From Dastarcus helophoroides (lineage: Eukaryota; Arthropoda; Insecta; Coleoptera; Bothrideridae): a stretch of 64,000 nt of DNA. The stretch lies in assembly GCA_028583605.1 (NCBI GenBank), contig CM053331.1, forward strand, positions 35,637,283 to 35,701,282. Reading direction: 5' to 3'. The position numbers and the translations under genes were made by a program. Below, one piece after another: positions 1 through 11,014 of this stretch. Position 1 is the stretch's first letter, and every line of letters starts with the position of its first letter. The notes beneath the pieces were generated by a model. The model was given only the letters and a program-made list of their open reading frames with translations, searched no databases and had not been told where the DNA came from.

Positions 1-1385
1 GAGGAAGCGGGAGAAGAAAAAAGGAAGAAGAAGAGGAGAAAGAAGAGAAAAAAGAAGAGAAATAAGTTGAAGAAGAGGAAGAGGAAGAAGAGAAAAAAGG
101 GGAGGAAGAAAAAGAGAACTATGCGAAACAAAAGCAACGAGAAAAGGAAACGTATAAAAAATCACGAAACGGAGAACAAAGAGGACAAAGGAAAAACGAG
201 AGAGATAGGACGAAGAGGAGGAACAGAAAGAAGAGGGCAAAATGAAGTAAAGAGAAAAATGAGTAGAAGAAAGAAAAGGAAGAGAGAGTGGAGAAAAGAG
301 GCGTAAAAGAAAAAAAGGAAGAAAAGGTAAGTAAGGGAAAAAGGAAGGGGCGAAAGAGTAGGAAAAGGAAGAGGAAAAGAAGTAGGAAAAAGAAGAGAAG
401 AAAGGGTCAAAGAGGAAGTAGAGGAAGAAGAGAAAGAAGAGGAGAAAGAGAAAGAAGAGAAAGAAAAGGAAGAAGATGAAGGGGAAAAAAGAGAACGAGG
501 AGAAAAAAGCAACAAGAACAGGAAAAGTATAAAAATCACGTAAGAGATAACAAAGAGGACAAAGGAAGAAGAGAAAGATGATGAAGAGGGGAAACAGGAG
601 TAAGAGAAAGAAGAGAGAAAAGCTGTAGTAAAGAGAAAAACGAGTAGAAGGGAGAAAGGGAAGGGGAGAAAGCGGAGGAAAAAGAGGCGTAAGACAAAAA
701 AAGGGAAGAAAAGGAAAGTAAGGAAAAGAGGAAGAGGCGAAAGAGTAGGAAAAGGAAGAGAAGATAGAATAGGAAAAAGAAGAGAAAAAAAGGACAAAGA
801 GGAAGTAGAGGAAGAAGAGAAAGAAGAGGAGAAAAAGGAGAAAGAGAAAGAAAAGAAGGAAAAGGAAGAAGAAGAGAAGAAAAAGAAGGAAGAGAAAAAA
901 GAGAAGGAAAAGGAAGAAAAAGAGGAAAAAAAAAGAATAAGAGCAAGAAAAATACGACCAGGAAGAGGAGGAGAAAGAGAAAAAAAGAAGAGAAGAAAAT
1001 GAGACGAAAAAGAAGGAGAAGCGGGAGAAAAAGAGAATCAAGAGAAAAAAACTGAAGGAAAAGGAGAAGAGACAAGATAAGGAAAAAAGGGAGAAAGAGA
1101 AAAATGAGAAGGAGGGAGAGAGGGAAAAGAAGAAAGTGGAGGAAGAGGAGAAAGGGAAAGAAGAAGAGATGGAAAAGAAAAAGAACAGCAGGAAAAAAAG
1201 AAATATGAGGAGGAGGAAGAAGCGAAGAAATAGAAAAAGGGAAAAAAGAAGAGATGCAAAAGGGAAAGAACAGCAGGAAGAAAAGAAAAATGAGGAGGAA
1301 GCGAAGAAATAGAAAAAGAGAAAGAAGAGCAAGAAAAAGAAGAAGAGCAAGAAAAAGAAGAAGAGCAAGAAAAAGAACAAAGATT
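1..1385. repeat. Polypurine (GA-rich) low-complexity tract
   Basis: Nearly uninterrupted A and G on the + strand, made of shifting GAA, GGA, GAAA and AGG motifs with no fixed period. Six-frame translation gives long Lys/Arg/Glu-rich frames on + and Ser/Leu/Phe/Pro-rich frames on -. These are products of base composition and I do not call them genes. The tract ends sharply near 1385, where ordinary mixed sequence begins. A second tract of the same kind lies at 1950-3225. Confidence 0.9.
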
Positions 1386-1438
1386 TCCAATTACGTTTTC
1401 CATATTCAAAAAAGAATCAACCTTTTGATGTTTCTATC

Positions 1439-1496
1439 GCTGTGTTCTTGTTAACGTTTTTTAACTCGCTGTGTTCTTGTTAACGTTTTTTAACTC
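1439..1496. repeat. 29-bp direct repeat, two copies
   Basis: A unit beginning cgctgtgttcttg and ending ttttttaact occurs twice in tandem without change, between the first polypurine tract and the LINE remnant. Confidence 0.75.
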
Positions 1497-1539
1497 ATCC
1501 TACTCAAGTTTGACATATTCGAGAATGAACAATACCAAA

Positions 1540-1920
1540 TATCTCAAATCGTAAAGTGAAGATATACAAAGCGATAGTCAGACCAACAATGACTTACGCA
1601 GCAGACACGAGCTGATACAGACAGAACAAAACAACTGCTGCGAACAACCGAAATGAATACCTTAAGAGCTATAGTAGGAAAAACAAGACGAGATTGTATT
1701 AGAAACGCAGCAATAAGGGAGCAATGTAACCTAATAGACATAAGGAAATTTATGAGAAAAAGACGAAAAGATTGGAATGAACACGTTCAAAGAGCCGATG
1801 AAGATAGATTAATAAGAATAGCTCGTGACGGAAAACCAGTACGAAAGAGAGATCTAAGATGGCAAAAAAAAGATGGATAGAAAGCTGGGTATCTACCTCA
1901 ACAGAAACACTATGAAATTC
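1540..1920 (+). pseudogene. Non-LTR retrotransposon (LINE) reverse-transcriptase C-terminal remnant
   Basis: The reading starts with residues like KIYKAIVRPTMTYAAD, a motif found near the end of jockey/CR1-type reverse transcriptases. After a stop and frame change at about 1610 it continues through an RTTEM segment, then IVGKTRRD, IRNAAIREQ, DWNEHVQRADEDR and IRIARDGKPV. This order (cross-link helix, GKTR-D-IRN, W-HV-R, RI-R) is typical of the region after the polymerase domain in insect LINE-encoded endonuclease/reverse-transcriptase proteins. A second frame slip near 1870, in an A run, precedes a KRWIESW-like end. Endonuclease and catalytic polymerase motifs are absent, so this is a dead 5'-truncated fragment inside GA-rich DNA. 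The family is inferred from motif memory; the clade is not certain. Confidence 0.75.
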
Positions 1921-1949
1921 GTGAAGAACGGCAGGTTTAGACCTAGATA

Positions 1950-3036
1950 AAAGAGGAAGAAGAAGAGGAAGAAGAAGTGGAAGGGGAAGGGGAAGAAGAA
2001 GGGGAAAAAGAAGGAGAAGGGGAAGAAGAAGAGGAAGAGGCAGGGGAAGACGAAGAAGAAATAGGTGAAGGAGAAGAATGAGGAGAGGAAAAAGAGGAAG
2101 AGGAGGAGGAAGAGAAACAAGAAGAGGAGGCGGTAGAGGAGGAGGAGGTAGAGGAGGAAAAGGAAGAGAAAAAGGAAGAGGAAGAGGGGGAAGAGGAAGA
2201 GGAAGAAGAAGAAGAGGCAAGGGAAGAGGAAGAAGGAGAAGAATGAGGAGAGGAAGAAGAAGAGGAGGAAGAAGAGGAGGAGGAGAAAGAGGAGGCGGAG
2301 GAGGAGGAGGAGGAGGAGAAACAGGAAGAGGAAGAGAAAAAGAGGAGGAAGAGGAAGAGAAAGAGAAAAAAGAAGAAGAAGAAAAAGAGGCAGGGGAAGA
2401 GGAAGAAGAAGAAGAAGGTGAAGAATGGGGAGAGGAAGAAGAGGAAGAGAAAGAGAAAGAGGAAAAAGAAGAGGAAGAGGCAGGGGAAGAGGAAGAAGAA
2501 GAAGGTGAAGAATGGGGAGAGGAAGAAGAGGAAGAGAAAGAGAAAGAGGAAAAAGAAGAAGAGGAAGAGGCAGGGGAAGAGGAAGAGAAAGAGAAAAAAG
2601 AAGAAGAAGAAGAAGAAGAAGAGGCAGGGGAAGAGGAAGAAGAAATAGAAGGTGAAGAATGGGGAGAGGAAGAAGAGGAAGAGAAAGAGGAAAAAGAAGA
2701 GGAAGAGGCAGGGGAAGAGGAAGAAGAAGGTGAAGAATGGGGAGAGGAAGAAGAGGAAGAGAAAGAGAAAGAGGAAAAAGAAGAAGAGGAAGAGGCAGGG
2801 GAAGAGGAAGAAGGTGAAGAATGGGGAGAGGAAGAAGAGGAATAGGAGGAAGAGGAAGAGAAAGAGAAAAAAGAAGACGAAGAGGCAGGGGAAGAGGAAG
2901 AAGAAGAAGGTGAAGAATGGGGAGAAGAAGAGGAAGAGAAAAAAGAAGAAGAAGAGGCAGGGGAAGAGGAAGAAGAAGAAGATGAAGAATGGGGAGAGGA
3001 AGAAAAGGAAGAGGAGGAGGAGGAGAAGAGAAAGAC

Positions 3037-3067
<31 letters not shown>

Positions 3068-3225
3068 CGGAGAAGGAGGAGGAAGCGGAGAAGGAGGAGG
3101 AGGAGAAAGAGGAAGAGGAGAAAGAGGAAAAGGAAGAGAAAGAGAAAGAAGAAGAATAAGAAGAAGAGGAAGAAGAAGAGGAAGAGGAAGAAGAAGAACA
3201 GGAAGAAGAAGAAGAAGAACAGTAC
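1950..3225. repeat. Second polypurine tract with internal imperfect tandem repeats
   Basis: GA-only strand asymmetry as in the first tract. Between about 2380 and 3000 it becomes semi-regular: blocks containing gtgaagaatggggagagg and gaggcaggggaagagg recur about every 70-110 bp. In one frame (from 2078) this reads as an acidic chain with a recurring GEEWGEEE motif; the opposite strand gives Ser/Pro-rich sequence. Unit lengths vary by single GAA or GAG triplets, as expected from replication slippage. No gene is called. Confidence 0.85.
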
Positions 3226-3234
3226 CATTACTAG

Positions 3235-4590
3235 TGAAGTCTAAATCATTAAAATTATAAAGGACAAAATCTTCCAGACTTCCACAAATACATTTCTAGA
3301 TTGTCAAGGAAGAGAGTAAGTAGGATACAACACCCTCTAATAAAAGTTGATTTATGCAACAAATTTTCTCTATAAATATCCATATTTATGGTTACCATTT
3401 CAGTAGTTAACTAATAGTTGTGGTTAAAATTACATTAGGATTAATGTTTGCTTTCTGACTGAACTTATTTATCTTTGTCACGCCCACCAAGCCTTTGACA
3501 ATCCTCATTCCTAATGATAAAAACTAATTTGCATGTATAATGTATTATTCGTACGATGAGGTCAAATGGTGGAGCTCGTTCCATCCCACATACAATTTTT
3601 ATTACACTTTCTGACTGACAGAGTTTCCGCAATTCCAACATGTCTGAATGCATCATTTACGTTTTGGCCCAGTGACACGCCATGAACGAAACGACATTTT
3701 ACAGCAGAATTCGTCGACAATTTCGCATTTGCGCGCTATATTATTCCCCCGTTGCCAATATATTTAACAAGGGGATGGTTACACTTACACCTTATATTAA
3801 GGAAAGTGGGAATCGATTATAAAGTGACATATATCCTACTAATGAAAGGAAATCGTTCCCATGAGCGTAGCGAATGGAGACGAAGGTGTGTGAACACCCC
3901 CAAAAACCCCTGTGCTGATCTCAAAAATGAATACGTTATTGGCCTGTTCAACTGAATCTTCTCAGACACACCACCACGTTAATGATCCTTTGCTTTCAAA
4001 CTAAATAAGATAATGAACAAAGTAAGACTAGAATGTCTGATGTGGTGGTCAGTAGTGGAGTTGCCAAATTCTCCCAAATATTTACCTTTGAATACTCCCA
4101 AATCCAAAAGAATGTTTGCTAAATGACCAAAAAAGAAACATCATCACATGAGATTGGCTATCCTTACGAGAAGGTTACTGAAAGTCTAGAATTGTGGAAG
4201 GAGTAACTGGCGAAGAAAAAGTCAATAAAACATGAATGAAAATAACACTACTTCGCAAAGATAGAGAAAAGATCTATCATCGCATGTTATACTTTCCCAT
4301 TCCCAATCCTATAATTCTCCTAAATTTGGGGACTTGACTGATGTCATGGGGTGAAGTCTGGAGAAATGGTTAAAGGTCCGTATCAGAATTAAATTTTTTT
4401 TTCAGAGTCAGCAGTTTCAATTTTATTTGCTCAACTGAAATAGTCTTTTAAAAATAGATGTTTAAAAATTAATGAAGAACTCGAGGGAAAACTAGTTAAT
4501 TAAGATTGGTTTAGTTGACAATAAAAAAAGAATTGCAAAGAAAATACAGACATCTAATTAAATGTGTAGTTGTTTCTCATCGTTCATAAA
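3235..4590. other. Unassigned AT-rich sequence
   Basis: No recognisable coding exon on either strand. The part at about 4180-4280 (aaggagtaactggcgaagaa followed by an acttcgcaaag motif) matches 17640-17740 and is part of a dispersed repeat. Confidence 0.5.
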
Positions 4591-4597
4591 AAACGTT

Positions 4598-4610
4598 ATT
4601 TGTAGGAAGT
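4598..4610 (+). repeat. Left 13-bp flanking direct repeat (candidate target-site duplication)
   Basis: The sequence atttgtaggaagt is identical to 4796-4808. The two copies exactly bracket the 185-bp element between them, which is what a target-site duplication looks like. Confidence 0.7.
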
Positions 4611-4795
4611 TTGATGGAACGGACTGATCCTTGGTTATCTTCAAAAATTGAAATACAAATCTTGTCATCATCTTCAGGGAGATAGGATCAGTGTCTCTCT
4701 GAAGATGATAGCTTGACTATCGAAACGCGTTAGAGCAGCCTTTGTTGTGTTTTTTAATCTTTCTTGGTTTCAAGGGACAAGTTCTGTGTTTCAAT
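4611..4795 (+). mobile_element. Non-autonomous element, family 'GAACGGACTG', copy A (185 bp)
   Basis: Starts near ggaacggactgatcc, runs through a segment that folds as ctgaaga, gatag, ctatc, gaaac (4699-4726), and ends with cttggtttcaagggacaag and tttcaat. Related copies lie at 18490-18837, 24560-24662 and 55565-55650, in both orientations. The 13-bp direct repeats on each side show it was inserted as a unit. There is no coding capacity. The duplication length and the ribozyme-like hairpin suggest a retroelement-derived sequence, possibly Penelope-like; this is inference. Confidence 0.6.
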
Positions 4796-4808
4796 ATTTG
4801 TAGGAAGT
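4796..4808 (+). repeat. Right 13-bp flanking direct repeat (candidate target-site duplication)
   Basis: Identical to 4598-4610; see the element between them. Confidence 0.7.
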
Positions 4809-4819
4809 GTTACATAACT

Positions 4820-7800
4820 CGACGAAAATTAAATAAATAAAATTCTTTCATATGACAATGTTGTACGAAGTGTCAACATGTCTCAACAAAATTTGACTCT
4901 TTCACATAACAGTAACACGTAAATGGATATTGGATTTCCTTTTCCCGCCATTATCTCTTGTAAAAACAGCTATTTCTCATGCTAAATTTGATGTTTAATA
5001 TTTTCTAAGCCTTAACCCATTGTTAACTTTAGATTTATAGTGGCCGCCCGTGTGTAATATTTTATATTTAGGGGAAGTTATGATTTAGCTCTATATCGCT
5101 TTTCCAGAGATACAAGCGGAAGTTTAAAAAGCTCCCCTATAAATTTCGTCCGTCAGGCGAGCCCAGAGTGTATCCCTAAAAAAATTAGCAAACACAACTC
5201 TTCAACTATCTCCAAGTTTTATTCCTTCTTTGGGAGATATTACGTTGATAAACGGATAGAATTCCGCCCGGCAATAAATATTTGTTTAAAAAAGTTCTGG
5301 TTGGGACAGTGCAACCCATTTTCATAACGTGATACTCCAAAGAGTAGCTTAAAAGCTTCCTCTGACAATGAAACAAATAAAAATTTAATTACTTAGTATT
5401 TTGTTGGCTCAAAGTTAACCTTATTCATTGGCAAGCTGCTAGAGCACTGAACACTGTGGCTTATACAACTAGGCTGCGACCCGGATGCAGCCCTATAAAC
5501 GTGTGTAGTGGATCAAATGTAACTGAACTAGAGATAGTTGGGCCACTGATACGGTGTATTGTACACCGTCGAACTATGAAGCATCTATCAGGTTTAACTT
5601 GGGATCTGACAATATCGAAATCGGTTTTTGGTTCCCAAACTTTAAAACTGATAAATGTTCAAACGTATTAGTTTATGCATTAGAACTGATGCTTATAGTG
5701 AAGGCCAAAGATGTTGTACCACATCGCCCATAGAATTGCCGTCACCAAGCATACTAATCTAATTTATCAGCAGAGAAGCATCGATTGAAACAAAGACAAG
5801 ACCAGTTGTAGATTTAAATCTCGACCAACAAACTGATACATTTTCAGATCTAAATTGTCGAGAATGCGAGGGGTAGTTACCAAGTTCAAACTTTTCAACT
5901 TTAGTGGCGCTTTAAATCGTAAAGTGGACAAATTTACGACCCCCTGTCACCTGAACGAACCGGAGCAGATTGTGATTGTAAAATTACGATCTTGGTGTCG
6001 AGATAGGTGAGGATTTTTAGGGTCAACCGGGCTGTAGGTCAACAGGATCGCCGCCAAGCAGTCTACCGTTCTTACGCCGCCTGTTTCAAACGCCTCTCTG
6101 GCCCACCTGATCGATAACACAAAACGTGCAGCCTACGTGGTGCGAAAGCGTTTCGAACATTAACAAAATTCTTTACGAAAATAAATAATATTACCGTAAA
6201 CTTCAGTATTTATTAAAAAATTGAATTCAACTTCATATTTCGTAAAAATATGTTGACGTTTGAAAGCTGTTCAGATTTATAAATTAAGATCGAAATTCCG
6301 AAAATAAAATCAATATTTCAAAAGAAAAGTCTAAATTTGTAATTTGTGGTTGAATTTGTTAGCTCTCGTCAGTCTGCCAGATCAATCGCACGTTATAAGC
6401 GTCTACTGACCTACGAAGTCACAAATAATGAGATTTTGTTGCAAATCAGGAGCGCTCTGTTACGGGGAGTTTATGGATTGGTCGAATAAAATATTTTATC
6501 GGTGTTCTATCCTTACTAAGCCTTCCTATTAGATACATGACTAGAATTAATGACTCGATAACTGATACATTATCCAGAAACAAACCATTAATTCATTACG
6601 AAGAAGAGAACAAAAAAATTGTTACTAGATACACACGATTCTTTAATTTTTCTAGCACTCAACAATTAATTAAAATCGGGGTGTTATGAGACACGTAATA
6701 AATTCGTAGACACGCAAACTTAAAATGAATCAAAATCAGTTACAAATTCAATACAATGTAACGCAAGCAATAAAAATCACAATTTCAGCATTTATTCTCG
6801 GAAAAATATTTCTCTAGCCATTAAGATCGGTTATTTGAGAACTCTCCTGGCAAGCATCCAGTAAACACAAAACGATTTCAAATCATCGATAATAATGCAG
6901 TCTCTACCTCATTACAACCGTCACTTTATCCCAAGATGCATCGTCCTTTACATCCCTGATATCGAAATGGGATTTATTCCCATCAGATATATCTAAATTA
7001 TGAAAGTTGGGGACGTTAAAGACGCCGTAGATGAAGAAATTGGGGGAAACCCACATTACAAAAGTAAAATTATGGCTTTCCTGGATTTGTTTACACAAAG
7101 CATCTGGGGCACTTTGGACTTGATGGCATCCCTTACAGGAAATATATTCGACGCGCGCGCGCGGTCTCTATCCTTTTGCGTGAATACATGCAAGAAAAGG
7201 CTTCCCCAAAAAATAATAAAAGATTTACTGTTTGCTTCGCTTGCAACTGGAAACGAAATAAAATTCTTTTGCAAACAAATTAAGAATTCTACGACCTCCC
7301 CCGCGTGGAATTATTTGATATGCTGCAGCTCGAGTTTAATTCAGTAAGAAGAAACAAACACAACACCAACGCCACCAACAAGGATACAGACTTTTGAAGC
7401 ATCCAACTTGAAAAATTCGATTTCTTTAAAAAATTCCCCTTTTCAAAATTTCGACTTTTTTTGTATGTAGAATAAGTATGGCTCCTGAAAATTGCTTTGT
7501 TGGTTTGCTCTAGATTTCTGCGCTGGGAGTGCACCATAATCGAATAACACGGATTTATTGGCAAATTGCAATGTTGCTGTAACTTTACGACTCGAGTTTA
7601 TAGTCGATTGTTTCAGACGTAACAAACATCTCGACGTACGTATAAAAGAAGCAATTAGCTCAATGTACTGGAAAATGTATTCTTTTTGGTTCACCGTACC
7701 TATGGTTCTAAAACTGGGGTATCCTAATGAATTTATGGATAATAGACCAGCTCCAGGTAAATCATCATTATTTTAATTAATTTATACGGACGAAAGCAAG

Positions 7801-8040
7801 ATATTCCACATCACGACTAATTCATTAATGTTAACGCCAAATCCCTAAAGGTATTATCAAATGCAATATACCCATTTGGTGACGTGATATATTAATTATT
7901 GACTTATTTGATGATGAGAGCAGGAAAACAATAATGTTAAAGTTTAATTTATTTAATTTGTGTTATATGTTGTGAACCTTATTAAGGGTTTCTATGTTAA
8001 ACGAAATCAACTTCCAACATAACGCGATGTTTGGCACAAC
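4820..8040. other. Unassigned intergenic sequence
   Basis: AT-rich DNA with no protein family I recognise. An ATG-initiated frame of 115 codons at 7000-7347 has no family features and is probably chance. A possible isolated exon at 7616-7756 is listed separately. Confidence 0.5.
7616..7756 (+). CDS. Possible orphan exon, unknown product
   Basis: An open stretch preceded by a good acceptor (tagtcgattgtttcag) and followed by a fair donor (ccag then gtaaat). It reads as about 47 residues including VRIKEAISSMYWKMYSF and GYPNEFMDNRPAP. The frame stays open upstream for some 60 bases before the acceptor. I do not recognise the sequence. No partner exon could be joined with confidence, and SVWC gene 1 begins 290 bp downstream in its own frame. 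It may be an exon of an unrecognised gene or a chance open frame. Confidence 0.2.
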
Positions 8041-8048
8041 TTTTTATT

Positions 8049-8901
8049 ATGGCTGGCCTCAAATTCATTTTTTTTTGTAACATCTTCATCAACGCTTCCA
8101 TCTGTTTGCGTAAGTACCCCAAAACCCTCAAATTTAAGTCAGCGAAATTCTAAAGCCACTCGAAATTTCGTTTAAAATGAATAGACTAAAAACGCAAAAT
8201 TCATAAAAATTTTAGAATTATAATTTCAATCTCAGAATTCTGATTTCAATCTCAGAATTCTGATTTCGATCTCAGAATTCTGATTTCGATCTCAGAATTC
8301 TGATTTCGATCTCAGAATTCTGATTTCGATCTCAGAATTCTGATTTCGATCTCAGAATTCTGATTTCGATCTCAGAATTCTGATTTCGATCTCAGAATTC
8401 TGATTTCGATCTCAGAATTCTGATTTCATTAGAAGTCCCACATCTCGACATTTCAACGTTAAAAACGAATTTTTGAGGAAATTGTCGAAATTCTTAAATT
8501 TGACCTTTCAACTATGGAGAACAAATGGTGAACTTTTGGAAAAAGTAAATAAAAGAAGCAAACTTTTTAAAAATTAGGAAGACAATTGCAATGTATTTTA
8601 CTGATAATGGTTTTATTTCTAGTTACTTGTGTGGTTGGTCCAAAAGTTTTGAAAATTAACGAAACGTTCTCCCCCAAAGGCGAGTGTAAGCTCCATAAAT
8701 GTCTCGATGAAGGATACTTGTCCACCATGGGGTACAAAATGCTATTACGGTTTTTTTTAATGGTATTTATCTTTCTCCTTCGTTTTCAGATGCAGTTTAC
8801 TCATTCCGGAAGATTGCACATCAATAAAGGGAGATCTTTCGAAGCCATATCCCGATTGTTGCGAAAAATTTGTCTGCGATGACGACGATGACGAAGTTTA
8901 A
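8049..8901 (+). CDS. Secreted single-domain von Willebrand factor C (SVWC) peptide 1, three exons
   Basis: Predicted exons are 8049-8109, 8623-8731 and 8790-8901, giving 93 residues. Exon 1 encodes a hydrophobic signal peptide (M1 to about residue 21) and ends at a strong gtaagt donor. The second junction uses a weaker gtacaa donor and a cgttttcag acceptor. The mature part has eight cysteines (23, 42, 47, 58, 66, 80, 81, 86), including the PYPDCC motif that marks the SVWC family, and an acidic tail of five Asp, then Glu-Val. SVWC proteins are small arthropod secreted proteins often induced by infection or nutritional state; Drosophila Vago belongs here. The role of this member is unknown. Exon layout and intron phases (1 and 2) match the gene at 16181, which supports the model. 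An AATAAA lies at 8919-8924. The start is the only ATG that gives a signal peptide in the right phase. Confidence 0.8.
8210..8427. repeat. 20-bp EcoRI-type minisatellite inside intron 1 of SVWC gene 1
   Basis: About ten near-identical copies of aattctgatttcgatctcag. Each contains GAATTC. The first two units differ slightly (caat for cgat). The array lies wholly between the 8109 donor and the 8621 acceptor. Confidence 0.95.
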
Positions 8902-8918
8902 ACATTATGTAATTCAAT

Positions 8919-8924
8919 AATAAA
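8919..8924 (+). promoter_or_regulatory. Polyadenylation signal of SVWC gene 1
   Basis: AATAAA 18 bases after the stop codon, followed by an A run and T-rich sequence. Confidence 0.55.
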
Positions 8925-9112
8925 AAAAGTTTTAGCATTTTCTCGCTCAATGTGTTCCAACAGTTACAGTTTCATTTGATTAACATTTTCCTTATCAGAT
9001 CAAAAGCTTCGTATCAAAGAAGAGTCGCACTACTCTAATGTCACAGGCGACAGATTTAAACCTGATAAATACTCCATTGACTGTAGTCTTGGAATACTTT
9101 GAAAGTTTTCTA

Positions 9113-9144
9113 TATCAGACCAAACACACTTGTTTGGTCTGATA
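9113..9144. repeat. Perfect 14-bp inverted repeat (hairpin) before the satellite
   Basis: Arms tatcagaccaaaca and tgtttggtctgata, separated by 4 bases. It lies about 90 bp before the first 114-bp satellite unit. Confidence 0.8.
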
Positions 9145-9233
9145 CAGAAAACCACTTGCTGAGTTGTAACTAGATGTGCTATCTAGTTTCAAATAAAGCT
9201 TTTCGTTGGTTTCAAGGATCTTTGGCAAAACCA

Positions 9234-11014
9234 ATCGATATGGTGCAGCTTGGAAAAAGGTACCACATGAAGACAAAATAGTGGGAAAAGAAAATATTAC
9301 TGATGAACTTTCGTTTTTCGTTGAAATTTTGACCACCAAAAGATTATTGAGCAGAATGGTTTGGAAAAATGTATCACATGAAGACAAGTTTGTAGTGGAA
9401 AAAGAAAATGTTACTAATGAACTTTCGTTTTTCATTAAAACTTTGACCACCAAATGACTATTAAGCTCTCCAGCTTAGCAAAATGCATCTTATGAAGACA
9501 AGATTGTAGTGGAAAAAGAAACTATTATTGATGAACTTTCGTTTTTCCTGCAAATTTTGACCACCAAAAGATTCTTCAACAGAATAGTTTGGAAAAATAT
9601 AACAAATGAAGATAAGATTGATTTGACCACCAATTGATTATTAAGCAAAATAGATAAAAAAAAAGTATCATGAAGACAGGATTGTAGAGGAAAAAGAAAA
9701 TATTGCTGATGAACTTTTATTCCTTATTGAAATTTCGGTCACCAAAACCATCGGTGAGGAATGATCGGTATGGTACAGCTTAGAAAAATGTACCACATGA
9801 AGACAAAATTATAGTGGAAAAAGGAAGTATTACTAATGAACTTTCGTTTTCCACTGAAATGTTGACCACCAAATGACAATTAAGTAGTACAGCTTAGACA
9901 AATATATCAAATGAAGACAAGATTGTGTTGGAAAAAGAAAATATTACTGATGAACTTTCATTTCCCATTGAAATTTTGACAACCAAATGATTATTGGGCA
10001 GTACAACTGAGACAAGTGTTCCACATGAAGGCAAAATTATAGTGGAAAAAGAAAATATTGTTGATAAACTTTCGTTCTTCGTTGAAATTTTGGCCACCAA
10101 ATGATTATTAAGCACTACAGTTCAGAAAAATAAATCATTATGAAGACAAGATTGTAGTGGAAAAATAAAATATTACTGATGAACTTTCGTTTCCCATTGA
10201 AGTTTTTTGCGACCAAATGATTATTAAGCAATAAAGCTTTAAAGAAGTTCCATATGAAGGCAACATTTTAGTGGGAAAAAAAAGTATTACTGATGAACTT
10301 TCGTTTTTCGTTGAAACTTTGTCCACCAAATGACTCTTAAGTAGTACAATTTGGAAAAATGTATCATATGAAGACAAGATTGTAGTGGAAACAGAAAATA
10401 TTACTGATGAACTCTCGTTTTTTATTAAAACTGTGGCCACCAAATGATTATTGAGCAGTACAGCATGGAAAAATATATCATATGAAGACAATATTTTAGT
10501 GGAAAAAGAAAATGTTACTGATGAACTTTGGTATCCCATTAAAATTTCTGAAACCAAATGGTTATTGAGAAGTAGAGCTTAGAAAAATGTTCCACATGAA
10601 GGCAGAGTTATAGCAGAAAAAGGAAGTATTATTGATGAACTTTCGTTTTTCATTGAAATTTTGGCCACCAAATGACTATAAAGCAGTAACATTTGGAAAA
10701 ATGTATGATATGAAGACAACATTGTTGTGGAAAAAGAAAATATTACTGATGAACTTTCGCTTTTCATTAAAACTTTGGCCACCAAGTGATTATCAAGCAG
10801 TGCAATTTGAAGAAGTCTATCATATGAAGACAACATTATAACGGAAAAAGAAAATATTACTGATGACCTTTCGTTTTTCATTGCAATTTTGGCCACCAAG
10901 TGATTATTAAGCACTATAGCCTAGGAAAATGAATCATTATAAAGACAAGATTGTAGTGGAAAAAGAAAATATTACTGATGAACTTTCGTTTCCCATTGAA
11001 ATTTCTGTGACCAG
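9234..11014 (+). repeat. 114-bp satellite, array A1 first part (about 15 units)
   Basis: Degenerate tandem units containing the landmarks gtggaaaaagaaaatatta, ctgatgaactttcg, gaccaccaaatgatta, agcagtacagctt and atcatatgaagacaag. Spacing is about 114 bp with small indels. More diverged than the array at 34.8-42 kb. Interrupted at 11014 by about 825 bp of unrelated DNA. Confidence 0.9.

Noticed and set aside
536..1390. Long Leu/Phe/Ser-rich frame on the minus strand
   Set aside because: It is the pyrimidine strand of a polypurine tract; an open frame is expected because stop codons need a mix of T with A and G that the tract lacks.
1750..3228. 492-codon Ser/Pro-rich minus-strand frame
   Set aside because: It is the complement of the second polypurine tract and runs antisense across the LINE remnant; low-complexity composition explains it.
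7000..7347. 115-codon frame starting with ATG
   Set aside because: No recognisable domain and no splice or family support. A chance frame of this size is plausible.
8210..8427. CRISPR-like regular repeats
   Set aside because: The 20-bp units are directly adjacent with no spacers and lie inside an intron; it is a minisatellite.
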